NCBI GenBank assembly: GCA_902772935.1
Contig: CACYCR010000176.1
Span: forward strand, 1-50,179
Direction of reading: 5' to 3'
DNA from: Oscillospiraceae bacterium
Lineage (GTDB): Bacteria; Bacillota; Clostridia; Oscillospirales; Acutalibacteraceae
DNA length: 50,179 nucleotides
The notes under the pieces are model-generated. The model was not told where the DNA came from, did not search any database, and worked only from the letters and a program-made list of their open reading frames with translations. The position numbers were made by a program, and so were the translations under genes. This document shows positions 42,215 through 50,179 of this stretch, one piece after another; within the stretch, counting starts at the first letter, position 1, and each line of letters starts with the position of its first letter.

Positions 42215-42476
42215 TGCCTTGTCCGGAAACACCGCAGCCCCAAAAGGGGGGCGCCCGGCGATGTGACGCCTGCGGCGCATCAGAGTGCTCATCCGCATTC
42301 CGCATTTTTTCTGTCCTTTCTCTGCCACTTTTCTCGACATCTGTCGCCGAGAAAAAATATTTCCGTAAAATTTGCACAATTGTCGCAGCTTTCCTGCAAC
42401 AAAACGCCGTTTCCGCCCTTATTATGGGAGGATCTTTTTTCTCCTGCAAAAACGAACCCAACAGGAGGGCTGATCT

Positions 42477-42914
42477 ATGGCGGATCATTGGATCAAATTC
42501 AACACAAACGTCTGGCGTGACAAGGTCATCACGTCCGACACGGTGCACCTGGCTGTCTGGTGCTATCTGAAATGCTACGCCGTGTTCACGGAAGTCAACG
42601 CGGTCTTTGCCGGCAAAGCCGTCAAGCTCACACCGGGCCAGCTCATCACCGGGTGCCGGCATATCGCCGAAGCGCTTTCCGTCGACAAAAACAAGGTCCG
42701 CCGCATTCTTGATCGCTTTGAGGACGCGGGACTCATCCGGCAGACAGTCACAAAGCACGGGCGGCTGATTACGGTCATCGAAAACGAAAACGCGCCACGC
42801 CAGCAAAAGACTGCCGCATCGCCGCGAAAAACGCCGAAAGAAAGCGTTTACAACGGGGATGCTTCATATGACCTGGAGGCGTACCGGCGCACGGCAATCG
42901 GCCTTTATGACTGA
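42477..42914 (+). CDS. Winged-helix protein resembling the N-terminus of phage replisome organizers
   Basis: 145-residue basic protein. Residues about 1-105 look like the winged-helix head of phage-type replication initiators/replisome organizers: WIKFNTNVWRDKVI, a GKAVKLTPGQLITGCRHIAEAL strand-helix segment, then the recognition helix region KNKVRRILDRFEDAGLI and a wing RLITVIENEN. The remaining 40 residues are Lys/Pro-rich and unstructured; no DnaD-type C-terminal domain is present, so it may be truncated or a stand-alone regulator. It follows a strong AGGAGGG (42463-42469). It stands alone between rnhA and RNase J, downstream of the tandem array and inverted repeats. Confidence 0.65.
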   Translation: MADHWIKFNTNVWRDKVITSDTVHLAVWCYLKCYAVFTEVNAVFAGKAVKLTPGQLITGCRHIAEALSVDKNKVRRILDRFEDAGLIRQTVTKHGRLITVIENENAPRQQKTAASPRKTPKESVYNGDASYDLEAYRRTAIGLYD

Positions 42915-42957
42915 GCTGTACGCCTTGCGGATTTACCCCGTGTATCGGCAAAATCAC

Positions 42958-42986
42958 TTGACAAACCGGGTGAAAGACGGTATAAT
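42958..42986 (+). promoter_or_regulatory. Perfect consensus promoter upstream of RNase J
   Basis: TTGACA at 42958-42963, 17-nt spacer, TATAAT at 42981-42986: both hexamers match the sigma-A consensus exactly. A second TATAAT lies at 42995-43000. The predicted start near 42993 gives a leader of about 128 nt before the chosen ATG. Confidence 0.92.
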
Positions 42987-43120
42987 GTACTGACTATAAT
43001 AAAATGCGTGAGTTTTTCGTTTTTGAAGCGTTTCAGGATAAAAAACACGTGCCCGCGGGGGCAAATCCCACATGTGCATCGGCGCATGCAAAACTGAACA
43101 ATGAGGTGATATCAGATCAT

Positions 43121-44932
43121 ATGAGTGAAAAATCCAACAAAGCAAGACTCGACAAAAGTTTCAATTCCATCAAAAACCAAGGCCGGCAGAAAAAAGCGAG
43201 AAAAACGCAGCCGTTTTATTATAAAAACAACCGCAAACGTCAAAAGAACCAGCACCGCACCCAGCCGCAGGCGCCGATTCGCATCGCGTTTCTCGGCGGC
43301 ATCAACGAGGTCGGCAAGAACCTGACCGTCTTCGAATATGAAAACGACATGATCATTGTCGACTGTGGACTGGCGTTTCCGGATGAGGACATGCTCGGCA
43401 TCGACGTGGTCATTCCCGACTTCTCCTACATCGAAGCCAACGCCGACAAGCTGCGCGGCATTGTCATCACCCACGGTCACGAGGACCACATCGGCTCGCT
43501 CGCGTACCTGCTTAAGAAGATCAACGTCCCCGTGTACGGCACGAAGCTGACGGTCGGGCTGATCAAGGGCAAGCTCGAGGAGCACAAGCTGCTCTCCAAG
43601 GCGAAGCTCAACGTTGTTTCGCCCGGCGACACGGTGACGCTCGGCGGCTTTTCCGTCGAATTCATCCATGTCAACCATTCGATTCCCGACGCGGTCGGCT
43701 TTGCGATCCGCTGCAAGGGCGGCACGATTGTCCACACCGGCGACTTCAAGTTTGACGCAACGCCCATCGACGGCGGCATGATTGACCTTGCGCGGTTCGG
43801 CGCACTCGGCAACGAGGGCGTGCTGTGCCTGCTGGCCGATTCCACCAACGCCGAACGTCCGGGCTTTACCGAAAGCGAACGCAAGGTCGGCGAAAGCTTT
43901 GAGCGGCTGTTCCGCGCGGCGGGACAGCGCAGGATCATCGTTGCGACCTTTGCCTCGAACATCCACCGCGTACAGCAGATCATCGACGTTGCGCAAAGCC
44001 TCGGCCGCAAGGTCGCGCTCTCCGGGCGCAGTCTGGAAAACGTCGTTGCTGTCAGCCGTGAGCTGGGGTACCTGAAGGTGCCGGACGGCATACTGATCGA
44101 CCTGAACCTCATTAAGAAGTACAGCGATCAGGAGCTGGTGCTCATCACCACGGGCAGCCAGGGCGAACCGATGTCCGCGCTGACCCGCATGGCATTTTCC
44201 GACCACCGGAAGGTCGCCATCTCTCCGAACGATTACGTCATCATTTCCGCAACACCGATTCCCGGCAACGAAAAGACCGTCGGCCGCGTTGTCAACGAGC
44301 TGATGAAGCTCGGCGCACAGGTCGTTTACGAAAAGATGTACGACGTGCACGTCTCCGGCCACGCCTGTCAGGAGGAGCTGAAGATGATGCTCGCGCTGAT
44401 CAAACCGAAATTCTTCATTCCCGTCCACGGCGAACAAAAGCATCTGCAGCACCACGCCGCACTGGCGCAGGCGGTCGGCATTGACCCGCAGCGCATTCTG
44501 CTGGTGGACAACGGCGCGCAGGTTGAGCTGACGCAAAACAGCCTCAAGCGTGTGGCGGACGTGCCCGCCGGACAGGTCTTTGTGGACGGCATCGGCGTCG
44601 GCGACGTCGGCTCCGTGGTCATCCGCGACCGCAAGCTGCTGGCCGAGGACGGCATCATCGTCGTCTGCGCCGCGCTGGACGCGGACACAGGCTATCTGCT
44701 CAACCGTCCCGAGGTGTTCTCCCGCGGCTTCGTGTTTGTGCGCGAATCCGAGGCGCTGCTCGAAGAGGCGCGGACCATGGCGGAGCGTACGCTCAACAAG
44801 TGCTTTGACCGCAACATCCGCGACTTTAACACCATCAAAAACCGGGTGCGCGACGACGTGTCCCGCCTGATGTATGAACGAACCAAGCGCAGCCCCATGG
44901 TGCTGCCCATTCTGATGGAGATTGACGAATGA
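43121..44932 (+). CDS. rnjA: Ribonuclease J
   Basis: MBL/beta-CASP endo- and 5'-3' exoribonuclease central to mRNA decay and rRNA processing in Firmicutes. 603 residues. The core begins at about residue 52 (PIRIAFLGGINEVGKN); metal ligands THGHEDH (His118, His120, Asp122, His123), HTGDFKFD and DSTNAERPG; the SGHACQEELK motif of beta-CASP; and a C-terminal domain. Residues 1-50 are a Lys/Arg/Gln/Asn-rich extension common in clostridial RNase J. The ATG at 43121 is chosen for the GAGGTGAT at 43103-43110; an in-frame ATG at 43004 would add 39 unrelated residues and lacks a ribosome site. Overlaps gdpP by 4 nt. Confidence 0.93.
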   Translation: MSEKSNKARLDKSFNSIKNQGRQKKARKTQPFYYKNNRKRQKNQHRTQPQAPIRIAFLGGINEVGKNLTVFEYENDMIIVDCGLAFPDEDMLGIDVVIPDFSYIEANADKLRGIVITHGHEDHIGSLAYLLKKINVPVYGTKLTVGLIKGKLEEHKLLSKAKLNVVSPGDTVTLGGFSVEFIHVNHSIPDAVGFAIRCKGGTIVHTGDFKFDATPIDGGMIDLARFGALGNEGVLCLLADSTNAERPGFTESERKVGESFERLFRAAGQRRIIVATFASNIHRVQQIIDVAQSLGRKVALSGRSLENVVAVSRELGYLKVPDGILIDLNLIKKYSDQELVLITTGSQGEPMSALTRMAFSDHRKVAISPNDYVIISATPIPGNEKTVGRVVNELMKLGAQVVYEKMYDVHVSGHACQEELKMMLALIKPKFFIPVHGEQKHLQHHAALAQAVGIDPQRILLVDNGAQVELTQNSLKRVADVPAGQVFVDGIGVGDVGSVVIRDRKLLAEDGIIVVCAALDADTGYLLNRPEVFSRGFVFVRESEALLEEARTMAERTLNKCFDRNIRDFNTIKNRVRDDVSRLMYERTKRSPMVLPILMEIDE

Positions 44933-46890
44933 AACAACTCTGGAAGAACCTGGACGTCTCTTTGATTGCCTTTGCCGCAGCGCTGGTCTTTGCAGCCGTC
45001 ACATTCTTTTTCAGCAAACCGCTGGCCATTGCACAGGCGGCAGTCGCTGCTGTGCTGTTTACGGTGAAACTGCTGATTCAGCATTTCCGCAACGAACGGC
45101 TGCTCCACCGGGTGCAGAACGTGTCGCAGGCGCTCGATTTTCAGAACGGCAACGTTTACAATGAACTGACGGTGCCCTGCGTTGTCGTTGACGCAAACGG
45201 CGACATCCTTTGGTTCAACGACGCCTTTATGGCTGCGTTTTCACTCAGTGAAAAGACGCGCGCGCTCGATTTGCAGTCGCTGCTGCGGCTCGAAACCCTT
45301 GACAAGCTCTTTTGCGGGCGCGGGTATCACATCCACGCCGCAAACCATCATTTTTCGGTGTATTCCGGTGCGCTGCAAAGCGAAAGCGGACCGGAGTACC
45401 TGCTGTATTTCTTCGATGAAACGGCGCTGCGCGAGACCGAGCAGTCCTATCTGGATTCGCGGCCGTCCGTCCTGCTGACCACGGTGGACAACGCCGAAGA
45501 GCTGTATCAGACCTTCAAGGAAAGCGAATGCGCCGCCGTGTTCTCCCGGTTTGCGCAGATGATCGAAGACTGGGCGGCGTCCTTCGGCGCGCTGTGCCGC
45601 AAGCTGTCCGGCACGCGCATGATCATCATTGCCGAAGAGCATATGCTGCGGCGGATGATTGAAGAAAAGTTCCGCATTCTCGATCAGGTGCGTGCGTTCA
45701 CGCTCGACGGGCGGCAGACCGAAATGACGCTGTCCATCGGCGTCGGCCGCGAGGATGATTTCATCGAATCCAACAATTCCGCCAAACAGGCGCTCGATAT
45801 GGCGCAGAGCCGCGGGGGCGATCAGGTGGCCATCCGCCGTGAAACGCAGTATCAGTTCTTCGGCGGCGTTTCTGCCGGTCACGAAAAGCGCGGCAAACAG
45901 AAGACGCGACTGATTTCCAAGACCATCTGCGAAACCATGATGGACAGCGACAGCGTTCTGATCATGGGACACCGCTTTTCCGATTACGACGCGATCGGCA
46001 GCGCCATCGGCGTCTGGGCAATGGCGAATCACCTCGGCGTACCGGCGCATATAGTCGTTGACCCGAAGACCACGCTGTCCCGGCCGCTTTGCGACCGCTT
46101 TGCGGCGTTTGCCGGTCCGCAGTACCTGATTACGCCGGAATACGCCCTGACCGCGGTGAAGGAGCGCACGCTCGTCGTCGTTGTCGATACGCACAAAAAA
46201 GACTTCACCGAATGTCCGGCGCTTGTTGACCGGGCGCATCAGGTGATCGTGATCGACCACCACCGCAAATCCGTCGGCTTCATTGAAAACACCGTGGTAT
46301 TCTACCATCAGCCGAATGCGTCCTCCGCGTCGGAGATGGTGACCGAGCTGTGCCAGTATGTCGATACCAAGCCGATTCTCTCACCGATGACGGCGCAGGC
46401 GCTGTTTGCCGGCATTTCGCTGGACACGCGCAACTTCATCATCCGCACCGGTGTGCGTACCTTTGAGGCGGCGGCGTACCTGCGTTCGCGCGGCGCAAAC
46501 ACCGTGGAGGCGCGGCAGCTCTTTGCCATTGACATGGAAATCTTCCACCGCCGCAACAAGATCATCGACACGGCGGAGTTCTTCGCGAACGTCTGCGCGA
46601 TCTCCGTCACGGAGCAGAAAAACGAGCATCTGCGGCTGATTACGTCGCAGGCGGCGGACGAAATGCTGTCCATCGACGGCGTCAAGGCTTCGTTTGTGAT
46701 CTTCCGGCAGGGGAGCGAGGTGCAGATTTCCGCACGCTCCTACGGCGAGATCAATGTCCAGCTCATCATGGAAGCGCTCGGCGGCGGCGGCCACCAGACC
46801 ATGGCGGCCTGCCAGCTCGGCGACATTTCGCTTGACCGGGCGAAGGCGATGCTGGAGGAAGCGATTCAAAGCCGCCTTCAAAACGCATAA
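44929..46890 (+). CDS. gdpP: Cyclic-di-AMP phosphodiesterase GdpP
   Basis: Membrane protein hydrolysing c-di-AMP, a regulator of potassium, turgor and wall homeostasis. 653 residues: two transmembrane helices (about 10-29 and 34-51), a PAS domain (about 75-165), a degenerate GGDEF domain (about 175-305, with SRGGDQ in place of GGDEF), the DHH domain with GHRFSDYDAIGSA (His348, Asp352, Asp354), VVDTHKK and DHH at 443-445, and DHHA1 ending in GGGGH (618-622). Coupled to RNase J by a 4-nt overlap and upstream of rplI and dnaB, the order found in Bacillus (gdpP-rplI-dnaB). Confidence 0.95.
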   Translation: MKQLWKNLDVSLIAFAAALVFAAVTFFFSKPLAIAQAAVAAVLFTVKLLIQHFRNERLLHRVQNVSQALDFQNGNVYNELTVPCVVVDANGDILWFNDAFMAAFSLSEKTRALDLQSLLRLETLDKLFCGRGYHIHAANHHFSVYSGALQSESGPEYLLYFFDETALRETEQSYLDSRPSVLLTTVDNAEELYQTFKESECAAVFSRFAQMIEDWAASFGALCRKLSGTRMIIIAEEHMLRRMIEEKFRILDQVRAFTLDGRQTEMTLSIGVGREDDFIESNNSAKQALDMAQSRGGDQVAIRRETQYQFFGGVSAGHEKRGKQKTRLISKTICETMMDSDSVLIMGHRFSDYDAIGSAIGVWAMANHLGVPAHIVVDPKTTLSRPLCDRFAAFAGPQYLITPEYALTAVKERTLVVVVDTHKKDFTECPALVDRAHQVIVIDHHRKSVGFIENTVVFYHQPNASSASEMVTELCQYVDTKPILSPMTAQALFAGISLDTRNFIIRTGVRTFEAAAYLRSRGANTVEARQLFAIDMEIFHRRNKIIDTAEFFANVCAISVTEQKNEHLRLITSQAADEMLSIDGVKASFVIFRQGSEVQISARSYGEINVQLIMEALGGGGHQTMAACQLGDISLDRAKAMLEEAIQSRLQNA

Positions 46891-46947
46891 TCATTTTCAA
46901 TTTTCAATTTTTATTTTCAATTCGTAAATAAGGGAGGTCCATACACC

Positions 46948-47388
46948 ATGAAAGTCATCTTAAAGCAGGACGTCAAAGGACTCGGCAAGAAGGGGCAGCT
47001 CGTCAACGCATCCGACGGCTACGCCCGCAACTTTTTGTTCCCGAAGGGGCTCGCCGCCGAAGCAAACGCCCAGGCGATGAGCGAGCTGAAAAACAAGCAG
47101 GACGCCGAGGCGTACCGCATCAAGACCGAAACCGAAGCCGCAAAGGCAAACGCCAAGCGCATTGAGGGCAAGACGATCCGCATCAGTGCAAAGGCCGGCC
47201 AGAACGGCAAGCTCTTCGGCTCCGTCACCGCAAAGGAGATTGCCGAAAAGCTCAAAAGCGAGTTCGGCATCGACATTGACAAGCGCAAGATCACCGTGGA
47301 GGAGATCAAGAGCTTCGGCACGTATGAATTTGAAGTGAAGCTGTATTCCGGCATTTCGGCAAAACTTTATGTAATGGTCGGTGAATAA
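46948..47388 (+). CDS. rplI: 50S ribosomal protein L9
   Basis: 146-residue ribosomal protein with the family N-terminus [30 protein letters not shown] shortened here to its key features: [13 protein letters not shown], and [12 protein letters not shown], the long connecting helix (about 40-75), and the C-terminal RNA-binding domain. GGGAGG precedes the ATG. The 57-nt gap before it contains AT-rich TTTTCAA repeats but no recognisable promoter. One nt separates it from dnaB. Confidence 0.97.
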   Translation: MKVILKQDVKGLGKKGQLVNASDGYARNFLFPKGLAAEANAQAMSELKNKQDAEAYRIKTETEAAKANAKRIEGKTIRISAKAGQNGKLFGSVTAKEIAEKLKSEFGIDIDKRKITVEEIKSFGTYEFEVKLYSGISAKLYVMVGE

Positions 47389-47389
47389 T

Positions 47390-48769
47390 ATGCCCCAGGA
47401 CACGTTTCTCAGCCTCGATGATGTGCAGCTGCCGTTCAGTATGGAAGCAGAGCAGGCCGTCCTCGGCTGTATTCTGACGGATCCCGCCTGCATCTCGCAG
47501 GTGCTCATCCAGCTCAAAAGCGATTATTTCTACCTCCCGCAGCACCGCGCAATCTTTGGCGCGATGCAGGAGATCGACGCCGTCGGCGGCAAGGTTGACC
47601 CGCTGGTCGTCCTGGAAAAGCTGAAGGCCGCGCGTGTCTATGACGACGCGGCGGGCAAGACGTATCTTTATCAGCTTGCGCAGGCCGTGCCGTCCACGGA
47701 GAATGTGGAATCCTACTGCAAGATCATCCGCGAGCGTTACTACGTGCGCACGCTGATCCTTGTGTCCAAGACGATCATCGAAGAGTCGGTCGGCTCAGAC
47801 AGCAGCGCGGATCTGCTGCTGGATTCCGCCGAACAGAAGATTTACGATATCCGGCAGGGTCGCGTCACGCGCGGTCCGACAAAGATCGGCGACATCATCG
47901 TCAACGAGGTCTACGACAAGCTGCAAAAGCTCTCTTCGGACGACCGGGAACAGTACAAGGGCTATACGACCGGCTTTACCGATCTGGACCGGATGATCAC
48001 CGGACTCAACCGCTCGGATCTTGTCATTGTCGGCGCACGTCCGGCCATGGGTAAGACAAGCCTTGCGCTGAACATGGCGCGCAACACGGCAATGCTCGGC
48101 AAAAAAAAGGTGCTGTTCTTCTCGCTGGAAATGACCAAGGAACAGCTCGCCCAGCGCGTTCTGGCCACAGAGGCCCGCGTGGAAAGCACAAAGATGCGCT
48201 CGGGCGCCATCACCGGTGACGAATGGGGACGGCTGGCGACCGCGACGGCGCTGCTGTCCAAATGCGAATTATACTTCGACGATACGTCGAACATGACGGT
48301 ACCGGAGATGAAATCCCGCATCCGCCGCCTGCGCGACGTGGACGCCGTGTTTGTAGACTACCTGCAGCTCATGAAGAGCGGGCAGCGGTCGGAAAACCGC
48401 GTGCAGGAGGTCTCCGAGATCACGCGGAACCTCAAGCTGATGGCGAAGGACCTCAACATCCCCGTTGTGGTGCTCGCGCAGCTCGCCCGTACCACGGAAG
48501 CCCGCGGCAAGTCCCACCGTCCGCAGCTTTCCGACCTGCGGGAATCCGGCTCGATCGAGCAGGACGCCGACATCGTCATCATGCTGTACCGCAGCGAATA
48601 CTATAACGACAGCCCGGACGCCGTTCCCGACGACGACGCGCCCTCCATCAACGAGGCCGAGCTGATCATCGCCAAGAACCGTCACGGCCCGACCAACACC
48701 GTCAAGCTCGCCTGGAACGGCGATTACACCATGTTTACGAATCTGGAGACGCTGCGCAATGATCTGTAA
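47390..48769 (+). CDS. dnaB: Replicative DNA helicase DnaB
   Basis: Hexameric 5'-3' helicase at the replication fork. 459 residues: N-terminal primase-binding domain (PFSMEAEQAVLGCIL), and RecA-like ATPase with Walker A GARPAMGKT at 215-223, FFSLEMTKEQL, Walker B VFVDYLQLM, the SDLRESGSIEQDAD segment with the arginine finger region, and AKNRHGPT. No intein. ATG at 47390 is preferred; an in-frame GTG at 47381 would overlap the rplI stop. Ribosome site GGTGA is weak, consistent with coupling to rplI. Overlaps tilS by 11 nt. Confidence 0.96.
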   Translation: MPQDTFLSLDDVQLPFSMEAEQAVLGCILTDPACISQVLIQLKSDYFYLPQHRAIFGAMQEIDAVGGKVDPLVVLEKLKAARVYDDAAGKTYLYQLAQAVPSTENVESYCKIIRERYYVRTLILVSKTIIEESVGSDSSADLLLDSAEQKIYDIRQGRVTRGPTKIGDIIVNEVYDKLQKLSSDDREQYKGYTTGFTDLDRMITGLNRSDLVIVGARPAMGKTSLALNMARNTAMLGKKKVLFFSLEMTKEQLAQRVLATEARVESTKMRSGAITGDEWGRLATATALLSKCELYFDDTSNMTVPEMKSRIRRLRDVDAVFVDYLQLMKSGQRSENRVQEVSEITRNLKLMAKDLNIPVVVLAQLARTTEARGKSHRPQLSDLRESGSIEQDADIVIMLYRSEYYNDSPDAVPDDDAPSINEAELIIAKNRHGPTNTVKLAWNGDYTMFTNLETLRNDL

Positions 48770-50081
48770 TGTTTTGCGCACGATTGAAGAAGAACACCTG
48801 CTGGATGCCGTTTCCAGCATCTGCGTCGGCGTGTCCGGCGGCGCGGACTCCGTGTGTCTGCTGGATGTGCTCTGCGCGCTGCAGCCGCAGTTCGGCTACC
48901 GTCTGCAGGCGGTGCATGTCCACCACGGGCTGCGCGGCAAAGAAGCCGACCGCGACGCGGCGTTTACCGAAGACCTCTGCCGGCGGTTCGGCGTACCGTG
49001 CAAGGTCGTGCATGCCGACGCTGCCGCCGAAGCAAAGCGGCTGGGCATCTCCGTAGAGGAAGCCGGTCGGCGCATCCGTTACGAGGCGTTCTTTGATTCC
49101 GGCTGCGACGCTGTCGCGGTTGCCCACACAAGGGACGACCGCATCGAAACGGCGCTCTTTCATCTGGCGCGCGGAACGGCGCTGCGCGGCGCCGCGGGGA
49201 TTCCCGCAAAGCGCGGCAGGGTCATCCGTCCGCTGATCCGCGTTTCCCGAGCGGACGTGGAAGCGCATCTGGCGTCACGCGGACTGTCCTATGTCACGGA
49301 CAGCACCAACCGCAGCGACGATTATACGCGCAACTATATCCGTCACAACATTGTCCCGGCCTTCCGTTCGCTGCAGCCCGCGTTTGATGAGACCTTCACA
49401 CGGTTTCTTGACACCGCGCGGCAGCAAAGCGACTGCATCCGTGCAATGGCGCAAGACGCACTCAAAGCGGCCGCTTTGCCAAACGGGTACGCTGCACCGG
49501 CGCTGCAAAAACTGCACCCGGCGGTCCGCAGGGAAGCGCTGCTGCTTCTGCTGACAGACGCCATGGACAAGCCCCCAGAGGCGCGGCACCTTGCGCTGTG
49601 CGAAACGGCAGTTCTTGCCGGCGGCAAGGTACAGCTTTCGGAGAAGTGCTGCTTGATCGCGGACGAAACCGCCGTGCGCCTTTGCAAAGCAGCAGACCCG
49701 TTTGCACCGTGGGAGGTCCCGCTGGACGCTGCCGGTACGGATACGCCGGCAGGGTTCATCCGGCTTGTGCCGGCAAGCGGACAACACGCGCTTGCAAAAG
49801 AAAAGCTACAGGGCGATCTTCTTCTGCGCTCGCGGCGGGCAGGAGACGTCTTCTGCGACGCGAAGCGCGGCTGCAGCAAGACGCTCAAAAAGCTGTTCAA
49901 CGAGGCGAAGATTCCGCCCGAAGACCGCAACCGGATCGCCGTTCTCACCGTGAACGGCCAGATCGCCTGGGTGCAGGGCTTTGGCGCAGACAAGGCGTTC
50001 CTTTGCGCTGACGGCGAAGGGCTTTTACCCGTTATTCAACCGAACCATCCAAACGCAAACCATATACAGCAATATCTTTGA
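48759..50081 (+). CDS. tilS: tRNA(Ile)-lysidine synthase
   Basis: Converts C34 of the CAU-anticodon tRNA-Ile to lysidine so that it reads AUA. 440 residues: the PP-loop SGGADS at 26-31, VHVHHGLRG, the HTRDDRIETALFHLARG region (HTxxDqxET), TDSTNRSDDYTRNYIRHNIVP, and the TilS C-terminal domain (about 350-430, LLLRSRRAGD and KKLFNEAKIPPEDR). Starts inside the end of dnaB. Followed by hpt, as in Bacillus (tilS-hpt-ftsH). Confidence 0.95.
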   Translation: MICNVLRTIEEEHLLDAVSSICVGVSGGADSVCLLDVLCALQPQFGYRLQAVHVHHGLRGKEADRDAAFTEDLCRRFGVPCKVVHADAAAEAKRLGISVEEAGRRIRYEAFFDSGCDAVAVAHTRDDRIETALFHLARGTALRGAAGIPAKRGRVIRPLIRVSRADVEAHLASRGLSYVTDSTNRSDDYTRNYIRHNIVPAFRSLQPAFDETFTRFLDTARQQSDCIRAMAQDALKAAALPNGYAAPALQKLHPAVRREALLLLLTDAMDKPPEARHLALCETAVLAGGKVQLSEKCCLIADETAVRLCKAADPFAPWEVPLDAAGTDTPAGFIRLVPASGQHALAKEKLQGDLLLRSRRAGDVFCDAKRGCSKTLKKLFNEAKIPPEDRNRIAVLTVNGQIAWVQGFGADKAFLCADGEGLLPVIQPNHPNANHIQQYL

Positions 50082-50097
50082 GGAGCGTGCAACACCC

Positions 50098-50179
50098 ATG
50101 ACCAATGACATCCAGGAAATCTTTTTCAGCGAACAGCAATTGCAGGACATTGTTGCAGATCTCGGCCGCAAAATCAGCA
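50098..50179 (+). CDS. hpt: Hypoxanthine phosphoribosyltransferase, N-terminal fragment (runs off the window)
   Basis: Only 27 codons are inside the window. They encode MTNDIQEIFFSEQQLQDIV and following LGRKIS, matching the Hpt N-terminus (DIxxxLxSExxLxxxxxxLGxxI). GAGGAG lies 11-16 nt upstream of the ATG, 16 nt after tilS. The position right behind tilS supports the call; catalytic residues lie beyond the window. Confidence 0.8.
   Translation, partial: MTNDIQEIFFSEQQLQDIVADLGRKIS

Noticed and set aside
41881-42476. Protein-coding gene across the repeat-containing spacer
   Set aside because: Open frames here lack ribosome sites, encode low-complexity Lys/Arg/Phe-rich peptides produced by the palindromes, and the array region is interrupted by stops.
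47381-47389. GTG start for dnaB 9 nt upstream of the chosen ATG
   Set aside because: It overlaps the end of rplI and would add only three residues; the ATG at 47390 is simpler, although both are possible.
1-50179. tRNA, rRNA, riboswitch, insertion sequence
   Set aside because: No cloverleaf, T-box, rRNA-like sequence or transposase was recognised by reading; a covariance-model scan would be decisive.

Overview
The window is about 50 kb of a chromosome from a Gram-positive anaerobe, almost certainly class Clostridia and probably an Oscillospirales/Ruminococcaceae-type lineage. This rests on gene content and order: HPr kinase, RapZ, WhiA, SepF, DivIVA, a YmcA/YlbF-family protein, RNase J, GdpP, RqcP, HemZ and a bifunctional Rel, plus moderately GC-rich coding DNA with strong AGGAGG-type ribosome binding sites and frequent TTG/GTG starts. 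Nearly all genes lie on the plus strand in tight operons with many 4-23 nt overlaps. No tRNA, rRNA, CRISPR array or insertion sequence was recognised.

Layout. (1) 82-20317: a long plus-strand run opening with a good promoter. It holds hprK, a ROK glucokinase, murB, rapZ and whiA (carbon control, wall precursor, division regulator); miaB, a YmcA/YlbF-like gene, mutS, mutL and miaA (tRNA A37 modification flanking mismatch repair); an HlyD-like membrane protein, yggS, sepF and divIVA (division cluster); lspA, an RluD-like synthase and a Cof-type HAD phosphatase; and a split transketolase. It ends in a bidirectional terminator. (2) 20330-21310 minus: an RluA-family pseudouridine synthase, divergent from recQ. 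(3) 21436-35126: recQ; then recJ, rel, dtd, an MBL hydrolase, hemZ, a nucleoside kinase, a SpoVB-like flippase, mazG, hup, rqcP and a metallophosphoesterase. (4) 35151-41368: the most unusual stretch. A DUF2804-like gene is followed by a hairpin with a T-run and then a TIR-protein kinase fusion with two N-terminal zinc-ribbon-like modules, a low-molecular-weight tyrosine phosphatase, an alpha/beta-hydrolase lipase, a YhhN/lysoplasmalogenase-like membrane protein and a diacylglycerol-kinase-family lipid kinase. (5) 41375-41830 minus: rnhA. (6) 41881-42914: a small accessory-looking island with an 11-bp tandem array, a perfect palindrome, another inverted repeat and an orphan replisome-organizer-like winged-helix gene. 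(7) 42958-end: a perfect consensus promoter driving RNase J, gdpP, rplI, dnaB, tilS and the start of hpt.

Most genes are ordinary housekeeping. The best candidate for something undescribed is the TIR-kinase operon at 36350-41324, where a possible NAD-cleaving or scaffolding TIR domain, a Ser/Thr kinase and a phosphatase are linked to three lipid-active enzymes. The second is the 11-bp iteron-like array between rnhA and RNase J, which looks like the relic of a phage or plasmid replication module. Several familiar neighbourhood partners are missing: yvcK between rapZ and whiA, ylmG/ylmH next to sepF, and yabP/yabQ/divIC after rqcP.
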